64,000 bases of DNA from Ctenosaura bakeri (GCA_948474755.1 CAOLHI010001022.1:186001-250000), one strand, 5' to 3'. Positions 1-11,055 are shown, counted from the stretch's first letter. Notes: generated from the sequence alone by a model not told the origin. Numbers and translations: made by a program.

Positions 1-556
1 TTCCTTTCCAGAGGAAATGTAAAATAAATTCATAAATGTCTCTAAAGCACTTACAATACAGTGATAGCAGTCGAGATAGCTTCTGAATAATGTGTCTAAG
101 TGCCAATTTTTATATATTTTTTCTGAGTTGTGTCACATGGAGAAGGTGAAAATAAGTCTTTCAGTGCATTTGTTAAAGTGCCTTCCACTTCTGAACAGAT
201 AAAACAATAGCAACAGATGAAATGTATGTATCCATCATAATACTAATTATATACAACTTATCATTTCTGCCCATCTTCACAAGAACACAATGGAACAAAA
301 AAGTCTTGCCTTCAATACACCACTATGACAATATATTTCAACAAAAATGTTATAATGAACAGGCATAATTTACTACAAGCTTCTGCAGCTTCCTTTTACT
401 CAGGTTTCAACAGAAATCAGTACCTGGTAAGGAACACGTCCCTGTAAAATGAACTGTTCAGTTAGAGGTCTTCTTACTGAAGTATATAATCTTGTATACA
501 TCATAAATCCTGCGTAGAGCTGTTGAGAGCCAGCAGACCAACTGTCAAACATCCAA
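1..556. other. Intron sequence, nothing recognised
   Basis: AT-rich unique-looking DNA with no convincing exon, splice pair or repeat that I recognise. By position it belongs to the BABAM2 intron downstream (on the minus strand) of the exon at 6,628-6,710. Confidence 0.5.
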
Positions 557-797
557 AGAGAGCCAATGAGGTGTAGTGGTTTGACAGCTGGACTACAACT
601 CTGGAGACTAGGGTTCAAATGCTTGGTCAGCCATGGAAATCCAGTGGGTAACTCTGGGCAAGTCACATTCTCTCAGCCTTGGAGGAAGACAAAGGCAACT
701 CCCCTCTGAACAAATCTTGCCAGGAAAACCTCACAGCAGGTTTGTCTTCAGGTTGCCATAAGGTGGAAATGACTTGAAGGCACGCAATAACAAAAGC
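557..797 (+). repeat. SINE-A copy
   Basis: A tRNA-like head (GGTGTAGTGG A-box region, GGGTTCAAATG B-box region) is followed by the family core GGGCAAGTCACATTCTCTCA and the tail GGTTGCCATAAGGTGGAAAT, ending in an AAC/AAT-rich stretch. The same order of blocks recurs in about nine places in this window, which is how the family was defined here. The family resembles MIR/CORE-type SINEs in its middle part. No target duplication was established. Confidence 0.85.
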
Positions 798-1091
798 TGC
801 GTAACAATTTTTTTTTTTAAAAAAACAAAGTTTATTGGACTACTTGAAACAGACTTCAGTGGGGTACAGGCGGACTGTAGGAAAGAGGACAGTACAGGGA
901 AAACCTAAGTTGCTATGTGCCTTCAAGTCATTTCTGATATATGTTGACTCTAAGGCAGCGGTTCTCAACCTGTGGGTCGTGACCCCTTTGGGGGTCAAAT
1001 GACCATTTCACAGGGGTCGCCGCTCCTCTATCCCGCCCCGCCCCCTTTTGAAAGAAGGTGGCCTCACAGCCAATGGGAGCGCTGTTTCTGA

Positions 1092-1392
1092 GACCCCGCG
1101 CTGGGAGGAGGTGAGAGGAGGCATGCTGGGCGCGTGTGGGGACATTTCCCCACCTTTCCCTGCTGGGCGGGGGGGCAGAGGTGGGGAGAGGAGACCCCGT
1201 GCTGGCAGGAGGTGAGAGAAGGTGTGCTGGGCGCATGTGGGGACGTTTCGCTGTCTTTCCCTGCCAGGTGGGGGGCAGAGGTGGGGAGAGGAGACCCTGC
1301 GCTGGCAGGAGGTGAGAGGATGCGTGCTAGGCGCATGTGGGGACGTTTCGCCGTCTTTCCTTGCCGAGCGGGGGGGCAGAGGTGGGGAGACC
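1092..1392. repeat. GC-rich minisatellite, about 100-bp unit, 3 copies
   Basis: Units begin at 1,092, 1,193 and 1,293 with GACCC(C/T)G(C/T)GCTGG, and each carries TGTGGGGACRTTTC and GGGGCAGAGGTGGGGAGA. The period is 100-101 bp with light divergence. It lies wholly inside the hAT element and gives spurious open frames on both strands. Confidence 0.9.
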
Positions 1393-1851
1393 GAGAGGGG
1401 CTCGTGGGTGTAGCGTGGTCAAGGGGCTACAGTGGGTATTGCACCCCACTCCCGAGCCCTCAGAGGGACGAAAGGAGGAAGGAAGGGGCACCCGTGCGAC
1501 ATGGGAGTGAGAGCGTCCAAGCAGCTGCGCTCCCTTAAAGGGAGGGAGGGAGGGAGTGAAACAAAACACGTCTGCTTATGCCACCGCCATCTTTCCTCTC
1601 TCCCTGTCCTTTCCTCCCTGCGCCTCGTGTAAAATGTGGGCTGTTTCGGCATTGCCTTTGGGAGTGACTGGCTTTTTGAATTGTGGAAACCTAACATTCA
1701 GAACTAGAACTACTGTCTTAATTTTGGCATTGATGGACGCTTTCTGTGCTTAAAAAAAAGGGGGAGGGTTACCAGTTTTTAGGCATTAGAAGTCTATCCA
1801 GAGCAGTGATTTAGGGCAGTGTTTCCAATCTATTCGATGTTGGAAATAACT

Positions 1852-1891
<40 letters not shown>

Positions 1892-1894
1892 AAA
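1852..1894. repeat. (AAAG)n microsatellite
   Basis: About ten uninterrupted AAAG units within the hAT element, just inside its right terminal region. Confidence 0.95.
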
Positions 1895-2162
1895 TAATGT
1901 TGTGGTTGGGGGTCACCACAACATGAGGAACTGTATTAAGGGGTTGTGGCATTAGGAAGGTTGAGAACCACTGCTCTAAGGGGAGTGTATCATACCATTT
2001 TCTTGGCAAGATATGTTCAGAGAGGTTTGCCTTTGCCTTCCTCTGAGGATGACAGAGTGTAATTTGCCCAAGGCCACTGAGTGGGTTTCCATGGCTGAGC
2101 AGAGATCTGAATCATGGCCTCCAGAGTCACAGTCCAATGCCCAAATCACTACATCATACGAG

Positions 2163-2845
2163 TTTTCTGGTATGGGTCAAAATTGGTACATATCACATTG
2201 TATTTTGCCCATTTTCAGATTCTAGCAGATTTCACTTACTGCAAATGTTTGTGATAACTCTGTCTAGATATTGCATGTTTCCTAAACAAATTAAGAATAT
2301 TATAATTTGCATTTAAATATAAAATAATCTAAATCTTTAGAAATTCTTTCTAGGATTATTATATTTATCTTCACAATAAACTTCATAACACCAGAAAAGC
2401 TCAGATGAAGATTTCAGTCTTATGTTAGATCAACATAAGTAGTGTGCCAAATTGTACATATTACACGTATTTTCTATTTTTGTGTACTTTAAAATTTGCC
2501 TACCTCTATCATTTCCAGAGATAACAGAAAACAGAGATAGTATGTTTTCTTCTATTAATGCCAAAATGCTTCATGTGATATTCAACATTTCACGTTAAAA
2601 TGCGTATCTTAGAAATGAAAGCCAACATCATTTAGGAAATGAACTGCATATTTCAGTGCTTTCTTTGCAATAACCTTTATTACAGAGAACAGTTTGCCTT
2701 GGGTTATTCAACAAAACTAGTGATGCAACAACTTGCATGTGTAAGTTGCTATGCAAGCTCTAAGGCTGTAGGATTAATTGACAGTGACAAGCTATTCAGT
2801 TGTAATAACCTCTCTCAAGAGCTTTAAAATTAATTAAACTGAAAG
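2163..2845. other. Intron sequence, nothing recognised
   Basis: AT-rich DNA between the split SINE-A and the degenerate duplication at 2,846. No exon or known repeat was seen. Confidence 0.45.
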
Positions 2846-3246
2846 CTCAAAATATTGTTTTACAGTTAAAAACTTCAGTTAATAAATACTGTATGTTCAC
2901 TTTGGTGAAGCAGGATAATTTAAAATTCCATAGGAAGAAAATTCCAGAGCTTGGCCTCAAATATGGGAAACTTTAAGCAACTTAAAATACTATCCACGGA
3001 ATTTTATAAAGTTGATTTTCTATCTTGTTACAAATAAAACTTTTTAAAGACAAGCATAAAAAAATTAGTTTACAGTTAAAAACTTTGGTTAATAAAGACT
3101 AAGTTTTGACTTTAGTGTAGCATAGTATCTTTAAAAAAATGAAAGAGGGAAAATTCTAGTTTGACTTCAAATATTTAAGCAAGCTGTAAAACTTTCAGAA
3201 TTACATTGTTATATCATTATAAATAAAAAACCTCAATAAAATAAAA
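2846..3246. repeat. Degenerate tandem duplication, about 200-bp unit
   Basis: Two adjacent segments (about 2,850-3,062 and 3,063-3,245) share blocks in the same order: TTTACAGTTAAAAACTT, then GTTAATAAA, then a GAAAATTC block, then CTTCAAATAT or CCTCAAATAT, then a TATAAATAAAA-type 3' block followed by a short A-run. They are diverged tandem copies. The A-rich ends suggest two copies of one retroposed sequence, but no source is recognised. Confidence 0.65.
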
Positions 3247-3248
3247 AA

Positions 3249-4537
3249 TGCAAGGCTCATACTGAAAATAATGCCTGTGTATTATTTTCTCTGAAACAGT
3301 TTATCCAAATGTGATACCATTATATCACCAGATAGAGCAATTCTTACTGCATGACTGACATCATTTCTGTATTTCCAGGTGTTGCATAACCAGAGATATG
3401 ATACAGAAACAATGAACAGTGATCAAGTCCTTGACCAAAGAAGGACGTAGTTCTGCCACCATCCACAGAAGGCTCAAAAATGTGTATGGTGAGGTGACAA
3501 CTGCTGAGAGTAATATGCAAAGATGGGTGGAAAAAAAATAAAGATGGCAAAACCAATGCTGAAGATAAAGAGCTTAGTGGAAGGCCATTGATAGCAGTCA
3601 CTGGTGAAAACCAAAACAGGGTGGATGACATGATTCATGCAGAATGGTGTATAACTGTCCAACAGATTGTTAAGGAATTTGGCTGTGGTCACAGTGCTGT
3701 TGTCTGAGACCATCCACAGCCTTGGATACAGGAAAGTGTGTGCCAAGTGGGTTCCTCATCAGTAAACAGCTGATTTGAAAGAGAAGAAACTGCACAAACG
3801 TTTGGAACTGTTGGCAACATTTGAAGCACATGAGGACACCTTTTTAGGGAATGTATGCCACCTGGGCGTAACTGTATGGCCCAGAGATCAAGAATTAATC
3901 CAGCAAATGGCTGCACTCCACTTCCCCAGACCAAAGAAATTGAAAAGGCAGCACTAAGCACAGATTATGGTGAATGCCTTCTTAGATGACAAGTGGGTGA
4001 TTTTGCTTGATTTCCTTAAGCAGGAGACAACCATGAATAGTGACTGCTATGTTGCATTACTCCAGAAACTTTGAGAAGACCACAGAAAGAGAAGACCACA
4101 GAAGCAGCTCAATTCAATCCAGTTACCGCATAAGAATGCACAATCCCACACTTCTTTTGCAACATCACAGGTTCTTGCACATATTGGATGCCCAGCAATG
4201 TCACATCTACCTTACAGCCCTGATCTGGTGTCCACAGATTTTCACTTGTTCAGTCAGATGAAGGGAAGCCTTCAGGAACAGTGCTCCAATGATGTAGGCA
4301 AAGTGGGAAATGCTATCAGACACTGGACCAGGAAGTGCCTGAAACAGTTTTTCCAAAGCGGATTTGACGAGTGGATTCATAGGTGGTGTAAATGCATTGT
4401 CACTAGCAGGGGCTATTTTGAATAGTTCCATGTTGTGGACAAAGAGTTCTTTTATATGTGCATGCAGCTGCATACATCTGATGTTTTAATAAATGAGTTA
4501 TGGCCTGACAGATATCACTTTCAGTGTGATCCTTGTA
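3249..4537 (+). mobile_element. Mariner-type DNA transposon, inactive
   Basis: The element is about 1.29 kb, the usual size of a mariner. Its imperfect ends are GCAAGGCTCATACTGAAA at the left and, on the other strand, ACAAGGATCACACTGAAAG at the right, with a TA beside the right end. It encloses a mutated mariner transposase (see next entry). It lies directly beside the degenerate duplication ending at 3,246. Confidence 0.85.
3380..4425 (+). pseudogene. Mariner transposase, multiply disrupted
   Basis: Read across all three frames, the segment follows the mariner family order. It has an N-terminal SGRPLIA-type linker near 3,575-3,600, then VCAKWVP near 3,735-3,755. Next is an RPKK motif near 3,925, equivalent to the SPRPKK segment of active mariners. 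The LPYSPDL motif near 4,206-4,226 and FHLF follow it and mark the last catalytic Asp region, and a W(I)xRW(xx)C(I) C-terminus ends near 4,400. Stops and frameshifts occur throughout, for example before TADLKEKKL at 3,763, so no transposase is made. Confidence is high for the family and low for the subfamily. Confidence 0.85.
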
Positions 4538-6627
4538 CAACTATCCAAGGAGCTTGAGAAAAGTGAACAGATGCATTTTGTCCCTCAAAATGCTCTCTGA
4601 AAAACTGAACCTCAAATCAGGTGTAACACATGACTGTCTGCTTACTAGAACAATGAGTGACAATCCCTACACTTCTTTTCGGTATCCTTAATTTCTCACC
4701 TCCTTTTTGCTTAAAAGAAAGAAATCGAAAGCTTGCCACAGTTTGCAAACCATAGTTTGCTTTCATTCAGTAAAATGGCAAACTAGAAACAGAAGTTTCT
4801 AAACTCCACACACAGAAAAAGGAGAATGGAGAAAGCAATACTGAAGGGAAGGTGGCTGACGCATTTACTTAAAAACTCTTGAATGTTTTTAGGTTTGAAC
4901 TGAACTACAGTTCTTCAAACTGATGCTGTTTTCTAAAGAAGAAAGTGTTACTCCTGTGGGATCTGTACTGGAAATTAGGATCACTGGCTATTCAGAAGAA
5001 TCACAAAAGGAAAAAGATCTGGCTTAAGCATGAATTGAGTGGAGAGAATGAGAAGTCTATAACAGTGTGCAAAGAGATCTCAGTAAAAGAATAGATTGAA
5101 CTCGATATAGATAGAGCAAAAAAGATAAAAGAAAACAATAATCCTGTATATACAACAATGGTCTCCTAATTAGATTTTAGAGACACAGCTTGCTGAAGGC
5201 ATAATATCAATAAAGATTGTCACTTGTACTACAGGCAATTGCCATATGAAACTTTGCCAAATAATGTACTAATCACAAGAAGTACGTAGGGATCCAAAAC
5301 AGGGTTTAGTTACAAAGAACAACAACAATTCATTCTCATTTGTCCTACAACCTCCTCTTGTTACAGGCAAAAATGAAGGTTGTGTCAAAATCTAAAGGCA
5401 CCCCATGATATTGAATTCAATCCATGTTATATCAATAAAGCCAAGATGCCATCTGACTATCCTCCTACACATTCAGATCTAATTTCCATATATAAAAATA
5501 TTTAGGTAACTCTATTGTAAACTCAAAACCCATTTGCCCATAGAATAGGACAAATCAGAGAACTACTTAGTCACAGAGTCAACTGGAACACGCACTAAAC
5601 TAGATTATCTACCAAAGACTGATATTTGCTTATGTGAAACTACTTTGAACATCCAAAAATGGAAAACTCCACAATAACCTTGTTATTGTAAACAGTATTA
5701 GTGAGAGAAAACTGGTAAAAAATAGTGTCTCCAGCTGACATACAACTTGACATGAAACAAACACTTCAAATAATGTAAGTCAGCCAGGGAAAGAAGAGGC
5801 CAACATCAGAAAAATCTGCAAAGCATGTCAGTTGTGTCACTGACACAGAAAGGAAACAGTAGTGTTGAACAAAAGGATGGCAAGCAGGGTGGTGAAAAAT
5901 AAAAGGAGGGCAACTGCCGCATGAGAACAAAGCTCCCTGTATACAATACTTGCCTGTTCTTTTGTTAAAACAGGTGAATTACTAAATTCCTCAGTAAAAG
6001 ATAGCTTCTGTTTGGGACAGTCTGCCTTTATCTTTCACTATACAGTAGCACCAAGATGTGAATTCCATTTCAGCCTGCATCCTCATCAAAAAGGCAGCTG
6101 AAGATGTGGGGAGCTGAACATTGTCTTGTCTTCATATTAGCAGTCTAATTGAAAGTTTCTGAATATAAGGTACACATAAGTAGGAACTGACTCTGATTCC
6201 CTCTCTACACCACTGCTCTCAAGGCTGACTGTACTAAGCAGTAGGAAAAATGAGGAACAGAACAAAATTTAACAGGCATTGAGGGAGAGCACCCAATCAG
6301 TACAACGTGTTGAATGTCTATTGACAGATGGACAGTTAAGAACACCCCAATCTGTTTCACGGTCTGTGACCTTTAAGGAAGTTTCTTTTGTATCTTAGAG
6401 AAGTTTTTTAAACAAACAAGCAAATCAAATGGATGTTGCTAATCTGCACAATTCACCACCACCCCTTTTGAGATGACATTTGCAAGTGCAAGGACAGCAT
6501 CAAAAATACATAAACAGAATAAAAATAGGCAAAACCTTTACAATCTTCCTGTAATTAGTTTTTATCCTTTCAATTTTTTTAAAATTTTCAAGTGGCTAGA
6601 CACTTCTGCCCAAGGCAAATTACTCAC
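4538..6627. other. BABAM2 intron, no repeat recognised
   Basis: AT-rich intronic DNA downstream (minus strand) of the exon at 6,628-6,710. I searched it for the next BABAM2 exon, whose protein should begin DLPL, and did not find it. No known repeat was recognised. Confidence 0.5.
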
Positions 6628-6710
6628 TGTGAACAAGGAAGCAAAAGTCTTTCCACATCAGCAACAAGGTGAGCTTTGTAAAACCTTCAGCATCATATTC
6701 TACCACTCCG
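6628..6710 (-). CDS. BABAM2: BABAM2 exon encoding [11 protein letters not shown]...FCFLVH
   Basis: This is an 83-bp internal exon. Its acceptor is a long T-run then AAAATAG (6,711-6,725) and its donor is GTGAGT (6,622-6,627). The first base completes the Thr codon begun in the exon at 8,556-8,626, then 27 codons follow ([27 protein letters not shown]), and one base starts the next codon (phase 1). This matches vertebrate BABAM2 (BRE/BRCC45) at about residues 284-312, in the C-terminal UEV-like domain. BABAM2 is a non-catalytic scaffold in the BRCA1-A (DNA repair) and BRISC (cytoplasmic) K63-deubiquitinase complexes, linking BABAM1 to Abraxas-type subunits and BRCC36. No mutation is evident. 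The next exon was not found below 6,628. Confidence 0.96.
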
Positions 6711-7238
6711 CTATTTTAAAAAAAAGTATCAGTTATTAATACTGAAGGATATAATTGGATTAGAATATGAACAGAGATCAGATAACATGTTAGATGTCTT
6801 CTGGTGAATCCATATCTGTATGTCGCAGATCATCACAGGGCATAATATTTGAGTTTCTTTCTATTCCTAATTTTCTTTTTTTGTGCCAGAGGAGGAAACT
6901 GGAAGCCAGGGAGGTATTACGCTGTTGACACAATAGGAGGGCCATTTGTCTCTCTCATATGTAGATCCAACAGCCTTGCTCTTCCCCAGCTGCATAGGCT
7001 CTTTAAGCACTATTATGCTCCATGAGAGGTCCCTCCTGAACAAACAGCTCTTTGATTGCATGCATAAGAGGTTATTTGTTTAATATTTATACTTGTTTTG
7101 CTACCAGTAAGTACCCACAAAGGCTTACAGAAAAGGATAATAATATACTGAAGAATAAATATACAATCTACTAAACAAATTGAAAACAAATAATCAAATA
7201 TAGTAATTAAAGCAATTAAGAACAGCAGAATTAAAACC

Positions 7239-7492
7239 TGGAAGCTAATGTGGAGAAGCAGTTTGAGTATTGGACTCCAGGAGTAGAGGGTGCAAATCCC
7301 TGGTCAACCATGGAAACCTGTTAGGTGACCTTGGGCAAATCACACACTCTCAGCCAAAAACACACAAAAACACACTCTCAGGCAAAAAATAGCAAATCTC
7401 TTCTAAATAAATCATGCCAAGAAAACCCTTCATTGGTTCATCTTTGGGTTTCCATAAGTTGGAAATGATATGACTGCATACAAAACACACAT
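7239..7492 (+). repeat. SINE-A copy with internal duplication
   Basis: A recognisable SINE-A (CTTGGGCAAATCACACACTC core, TTTCCATAAGTTGGAAATGA tail) lies in the intron between two BABAM2 exons. An insertion near 7,358-7,390 repeats ACACACTCTCA and CAAAAA blocks, consistent with local slippage. It is antisense to BABAM2. Confidence 0.85.
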
Positions 7493-8288
7493 ACAGAGGC
7501 TGTTTGGAACACAAATATAAAATTTTATCTAATTGTGCTCTGTGGTGGTGGAAAGTAACTCTACTTGCACTAAGTGGGGCACTCAATTTTTGCAAAACTT
7601 TTTCACTTCCCGTATCTTCTGTGTACTTCTAAAACTTGTTCCAAAGGGGTGAGAGACCTTCTGGAACTCCATGGGGTACAATACATGTGGATTTTCCCAG
7701 TTAAAGGAGATGGACAAAGAGCAGATGCCTCGCCATCTACAAAGGGAAATGCTTTCCAATAGTATAAAGCCACCACTGGCTAAAGTCCATTTTAAATTTC
7801 TATCTGAAAAACAACCAAGAGGAAACCAGGGACAGTTTTTTTCCCATAAAATTTTTATTCTATGTTCCATCTCAGTGCAGATCAACTTGAAGACATGATA
7901 TTATTTATTATTTAGCAACTGTATGATTTTTTTTTAATCAAATAGGAGCGCAAGTGCATATGGATCTGGATTGTGGTAGGAGTGTTCTTTTGGGCATAAA
8001 CCTAAGTCTAGAGTGGGAGGTTACAGTAGGAAGGGACAAAGGATAACCTTTTCCCTGCTTCAGCTGCAATCTCTGTCTTCCCCTAAAGAGATAGCTATTT
8101 GTGCCTGGAAAAAAGCTACCATTGTTAGCCCCACCAAGCTTAGAATTGAACTGATACCACTTGCAGCACTAGTGATTTCCACTTGGATCCTAGGTTTACT
8201 TTTGCAAGTGGAAGAGTTTCTTTACTTCACAGGAGGGTTTTTTGTGTGTGTGATTTTTGTTGATTCTCCCTTTGCCATAACCTCCTCA

Positions 8289-8331
8289 CTGTACCACCTC
8301 TTTCAGGTGGTACAGAAGAAGGTGAGACTCA
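8289..8331. other. Two adjacent short inverted repeats
   Basis: CTGTACCACCT (8,289-8,299) is followed after 5 nt by its exact complement AGGTGGTACAG (8,305-8,315), a perfect 11-bp stem. AGGTGAGACTCACCT (8,317-8,331) is a second near-palindrome immediately after. They lie about 225-267 nt into the BABAM2 intron that follows the 8,556-8,626 exon. Confidence 0.8.
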
Positions 8332-8555
8332 CCTCCTCCCCTTCCCTGTTAGCCTTTTTTGTGCTGTTGTTAAGTAAGCAGTGCAATGAAGAGGCTAATG
8401 AGGGCTGCAATTCCAAATATCTACACTTTGAACAACCTGTACTGAAAACTACATGTGCTATTAGTAAATATAGCCAGGATTAAGTAGCTGGCTAGAGTAC
8501 AAAAACAATTTATTTTGGTTGCATTCCATTTGAAAAATGATGCAAAAATACTTAC

Positions 8556-8626
8556 GTTCCAAAATGACTCAAAAAGGCTGCAATATATTCTCTTCTTTTA
8601 TGGTAACCCTGAATAACATATTGTAC
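8556..8626 (-). CDS. BABAM2: BABAM2 exon encoding [18 protein letters not shown]...
   Basis: This is a 71-bp internal exon. Its acceptor is CTTTCTGTTACAG (8,627-8,639) and its donor is GTAAGT (8,550-8,555). It reads 23 complete codons ([23 protein letters not shown]) plus two bases AC that join the C of the next exon to make Thr, giving a phase 0 start and a phase 2 end. The peptide matches vertebrate BABAM2 at about residues 261-284, at the entry to the C-terminal UEV-like fold. The upstream exon at 11,113 ends LLTNK in phase 0, so the junction LLTNK|VQYVIQ is preserved exactly. No frameshift or stop is present. Confidence 0.97.
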
Positions 8627-10290
8627 CTGTAACAGAAAGTAAGGGGAAAAAATGAAGACAGGATAAAGATGAACAACAGTACCAGTTCTTCCTTTTAACT
8701 GTTTTACTAGGAAATGCTTCTTACTGTCTTTTTATAACACAGTTCACACATTTTCCATGTACTTAGTTTAAGAGAATGGGGTTGCTGGGGTTGTAAAGCA
8801 CTGTTTTTACACACCTCAGCAACAAAAAATCAGTGGGTGAATAAATACACTCACAGAAAAATTACTCAGTATATTTGATACCTTAAAGATCTACAGATAT
8901 ATTAATATTTAAGGTGCTGCCAATGTTGTTGTTTTTACAACAAAATAACATACTGCCCTCTGGAAATTCACATATGGGAACAGTGTCAGCTAGATACTAA
9001 AGATAATCCCTCCAAAATAACATGTAAGAGAAACCTGAGAGTTCCAAGACATTTTGAAATACATCAAAGAGGAAATTTTATGGTTATTCTACTTTGCTCT
9101 GATTTGCTTTGCCAATACTGAAGTGCTTAGGCTAGAAAAATGCCAACTGGAAGGCAGGCATAATGCCACAAAACACTGAATTACAGACGTACTTGAGAGA
9201 TGTTGTTCTTTGCATGTGTTCTGGGCCAGGGTGCCACTCATATAACTCTCCATTATTATATGAGAATGGCAACTTTCTACAACCTCTTACAGGATGAAAG
9301 AAAATGAAGTGTACATGATGTTTATATTGGCTGTGTTAATCTTGGATTACCTTGGCTGGCAAACAGCTGTGCTAAATTACTTGAAATAACCATGATACAA
9401 TCAGTGCTAAGAGCTATGTTACACCCTCTCAAAATAAAATAATTCTATTTATAAAATTGGATGCTTTTCAGTTTATACAGAAATGCTTATTTTGAATGCT
9501 TTAAATGGGATCTAAAATGTTACTCTGGGAATAGAAAAAATAAGATAAGCTAGGTTTCTTTTCTTAAAAAAACCCCCAAAGGTTAAAAACAGTCTTGTGT
9601 ATTTGAAAACTACAAAAAAACAAAACAAAAACAAAACACACTTCAATAGGCAGACACAACAAAAACAGCTCAAAAGATAGATTCCAAAATAATTATAGAA
9701 ATGCATTTGAAAGAATGTTTCATAAAATGGTAATTTCTAGGCTTCCTTTAAACAAGAATGGTTTACATTGGAAAAAAAAAAGGACAAGTCTGGAGTACTT
9801 GATAACTAAAGCTCTGAGCTACTGTTACTGTTTTAAAAGTTGTGAGGTTGCAATCCAAAAGACCACACGTAGTCTTTTTAAACATCTCTTTTATTAAACC
9901 CTATCCCCTAAAACCAGTTCCTGAAAGTTGGAAGGGAGTACTAATGTGATTACGCCACCATTAGACCCAAGAGATTGCCTTCAGGTAACATGGCAACTTT
10001 GCCATGTATATATGGGCCACTTGGATACTGGCCTAAATATAAGTCTTCCAAGAAACTTCAGATGTATTCTACTCCTATTTGTATAGCCACTCTCAGTTGT
10101 TTGAAGTACAACAGCTTTTGAATAAACAGCAAAAAGGTCAAAGGCTTGTGTTTCTCCTAACAAAAATACTTTACTTGTTTTTGGTATGCTTACTGTGAAA
10201 GATTCCAAATGAACACAGCTTTAGCTTTATGGTTGAGACAATTATAGTATGTCAAGATAACCACCAATGTAGCTATAAATCAGGGAGGTA
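8627..10290. other. BABAM2 intron, first part
   Basis: This is most of the 2,486-bp intron (8,627-11,112) between two BABAM2 exons. It is AT-rich, with no recognised repeat in this part. Confidence 0.6.
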
Positions 10291-10294
10291 CTGC

Positions 10295-10412
10295 AACTTG
10301 GTGCCATTTGGATGCTTTGGACTACAGCTCCCACAAGTCCTGAACACTGGTGATGCTAGCTGGGGCACAAGGAAACTGTAGTTCAACACTTCTAGAGGAG
10401 ACCAAATTTCCT
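10295..10412. repeat. Palindromic MITE relic (GGACTACAGCTCCC family)
   Basis: TTGGACTACAGCTCCCACAA on the left and GAAACTGTAGTTCAACACTT on the right form an imperfect inverted repeat. This common reptile palindromic repeat can be summarised as a GGACTACAACTCCCA-type arm, a middle, and its complement. Related relics are at 18,545-18,655, 42,840-42,902 and 58,405-58,440. Confidence 0.65.
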
Positions 10413-10460
10413 ACTACAGCTCTAGACCAAAAGATCTCTTTATCCTGAAGGTTATATTTC

Positions 10461-10720
10461 TATTTATTTTTGTAAACATCTCTTCATCAAAAAGAGGATT
10501 TCTTTAAGCACTTTTGGTAGTTGCAAGCATTTATTATTTAGCTACTACCATTGTTTCTTAAAAAGATGAAAGAACTGATCCTGAGGGGGGTTGTTGTTGT
10601 TGTTGTTGTTATTCATTTTTGTAAACATCTCTTCATCAAAAAGTGGATTTCAGAGTACTTTGGACAGGCGCTACTGTTTATTAAAAAGAAGAAAGAATAT
10701 AACTGATTCCAAGGGTTTCT
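10461..10720. repeat. Local tandem duplication with (GTT)n at the joint
   Basis: The 20-mer TTTTTGTAAACATCTCTTCA, continuing TCAAAAAG, occurs at about 10,467 and again at about 10,616, an offset of about 150 bp. Weaker similarity follows (GGATTTC, TTTATTA/TTGTTTCTT, AAAAAGA(T/A)GAAAGAA). A (GTT)n run at 10,591-10,610 separates the copies. Confidence 0.75.
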
Positions 10721-10996
10721 GCTGGAAGCATCTAGCAGAATATCCTTTCTTCTTTTGAATATGCTGTTAGCCATAGGAAAATGCAGTAGCTGGCTGGGAT
10801 ACAAAGAGCTATTTTAGGTGTGACTGAATCTCAGCATACTCAGGGGGAATATGAACTTTTTTCTCTTTTAGAGAGAGGAACTTGTATAACATGCTGCTTT
10901 TGGAACTTCTTCCACTTAAGAAAGTGCGCACCATAGGGAAGTAATGCTTAAGAAATACAAGCCTAATGCTCTCCCTGGTATGGTGGGGCATACAAT

Positions 10997-10997
<1 letters not shown>

Positions 10998-11055
<58 letters not shown>

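Larger units (their letters stand above)
956..1973. mobile_element. SPIN-like non-autonomous hAT transposon
   Basis: The left end begins CAGCGGTTCTCAACCTGTGG and the right end, read on the other strand, begins CAGTGGTTCTCAACCTTCCT. Both are hAT-type ends and closely resemble the ends I recall for SPIN (Space Invaders) / rodent URR1 elements. An exact 8-bp target duplication CTCTAAGG flanks it (948-955 and 1,974-1,981), the size expected of hAT transposases. There is no transposase frame. The interior is GC-rich and holds a roughly 100-bp minisatellite and an AAAG microsatellite, unlike a plain short SPIN MITE. It sits inside a SINE-A. Confidence 0.88.
911..2165 (-). repeat. SINE-A copy split by a hAT element
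   Basis: On the minus strand a SINE-A runs from about 2,165 (GATTTGGGCATTGGACTGTG) through the core near 2,060 to its tail at about 911-955. It is interrupted at 956-1,973 by a hAT element. The two SINE halves rejoin across the duplicated octamer CTCTAAGG, so the SINE is older than the hAT insertion. Confidence 0.85.

Noticed and set aside
1134..1538. 134-codon plus-strand frame and its minus-strand partners
   Set aside because: They are translations of the roughly 100-bp GC-rich minisatellite inside the hAT element; the peptides repeat with the DNA unit and have no family signature.
5750..5800. Possible next BABAM2 exon (minus-strand GLFFPWL-like peptide)
   Set aside because: Only a few residues resemble the expected DLPLFFPRDQP; the flanking residues disagree and no proper donor/acceptor pair was found.
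8013..8483. 156-codon plus-strand open frame with hydrophobic stretches
   Set aside because: It lies opposite a BABAM2 intron, has no splice or codon evidence, and includes a perfect DNA hairpin. It is judged to be chance.
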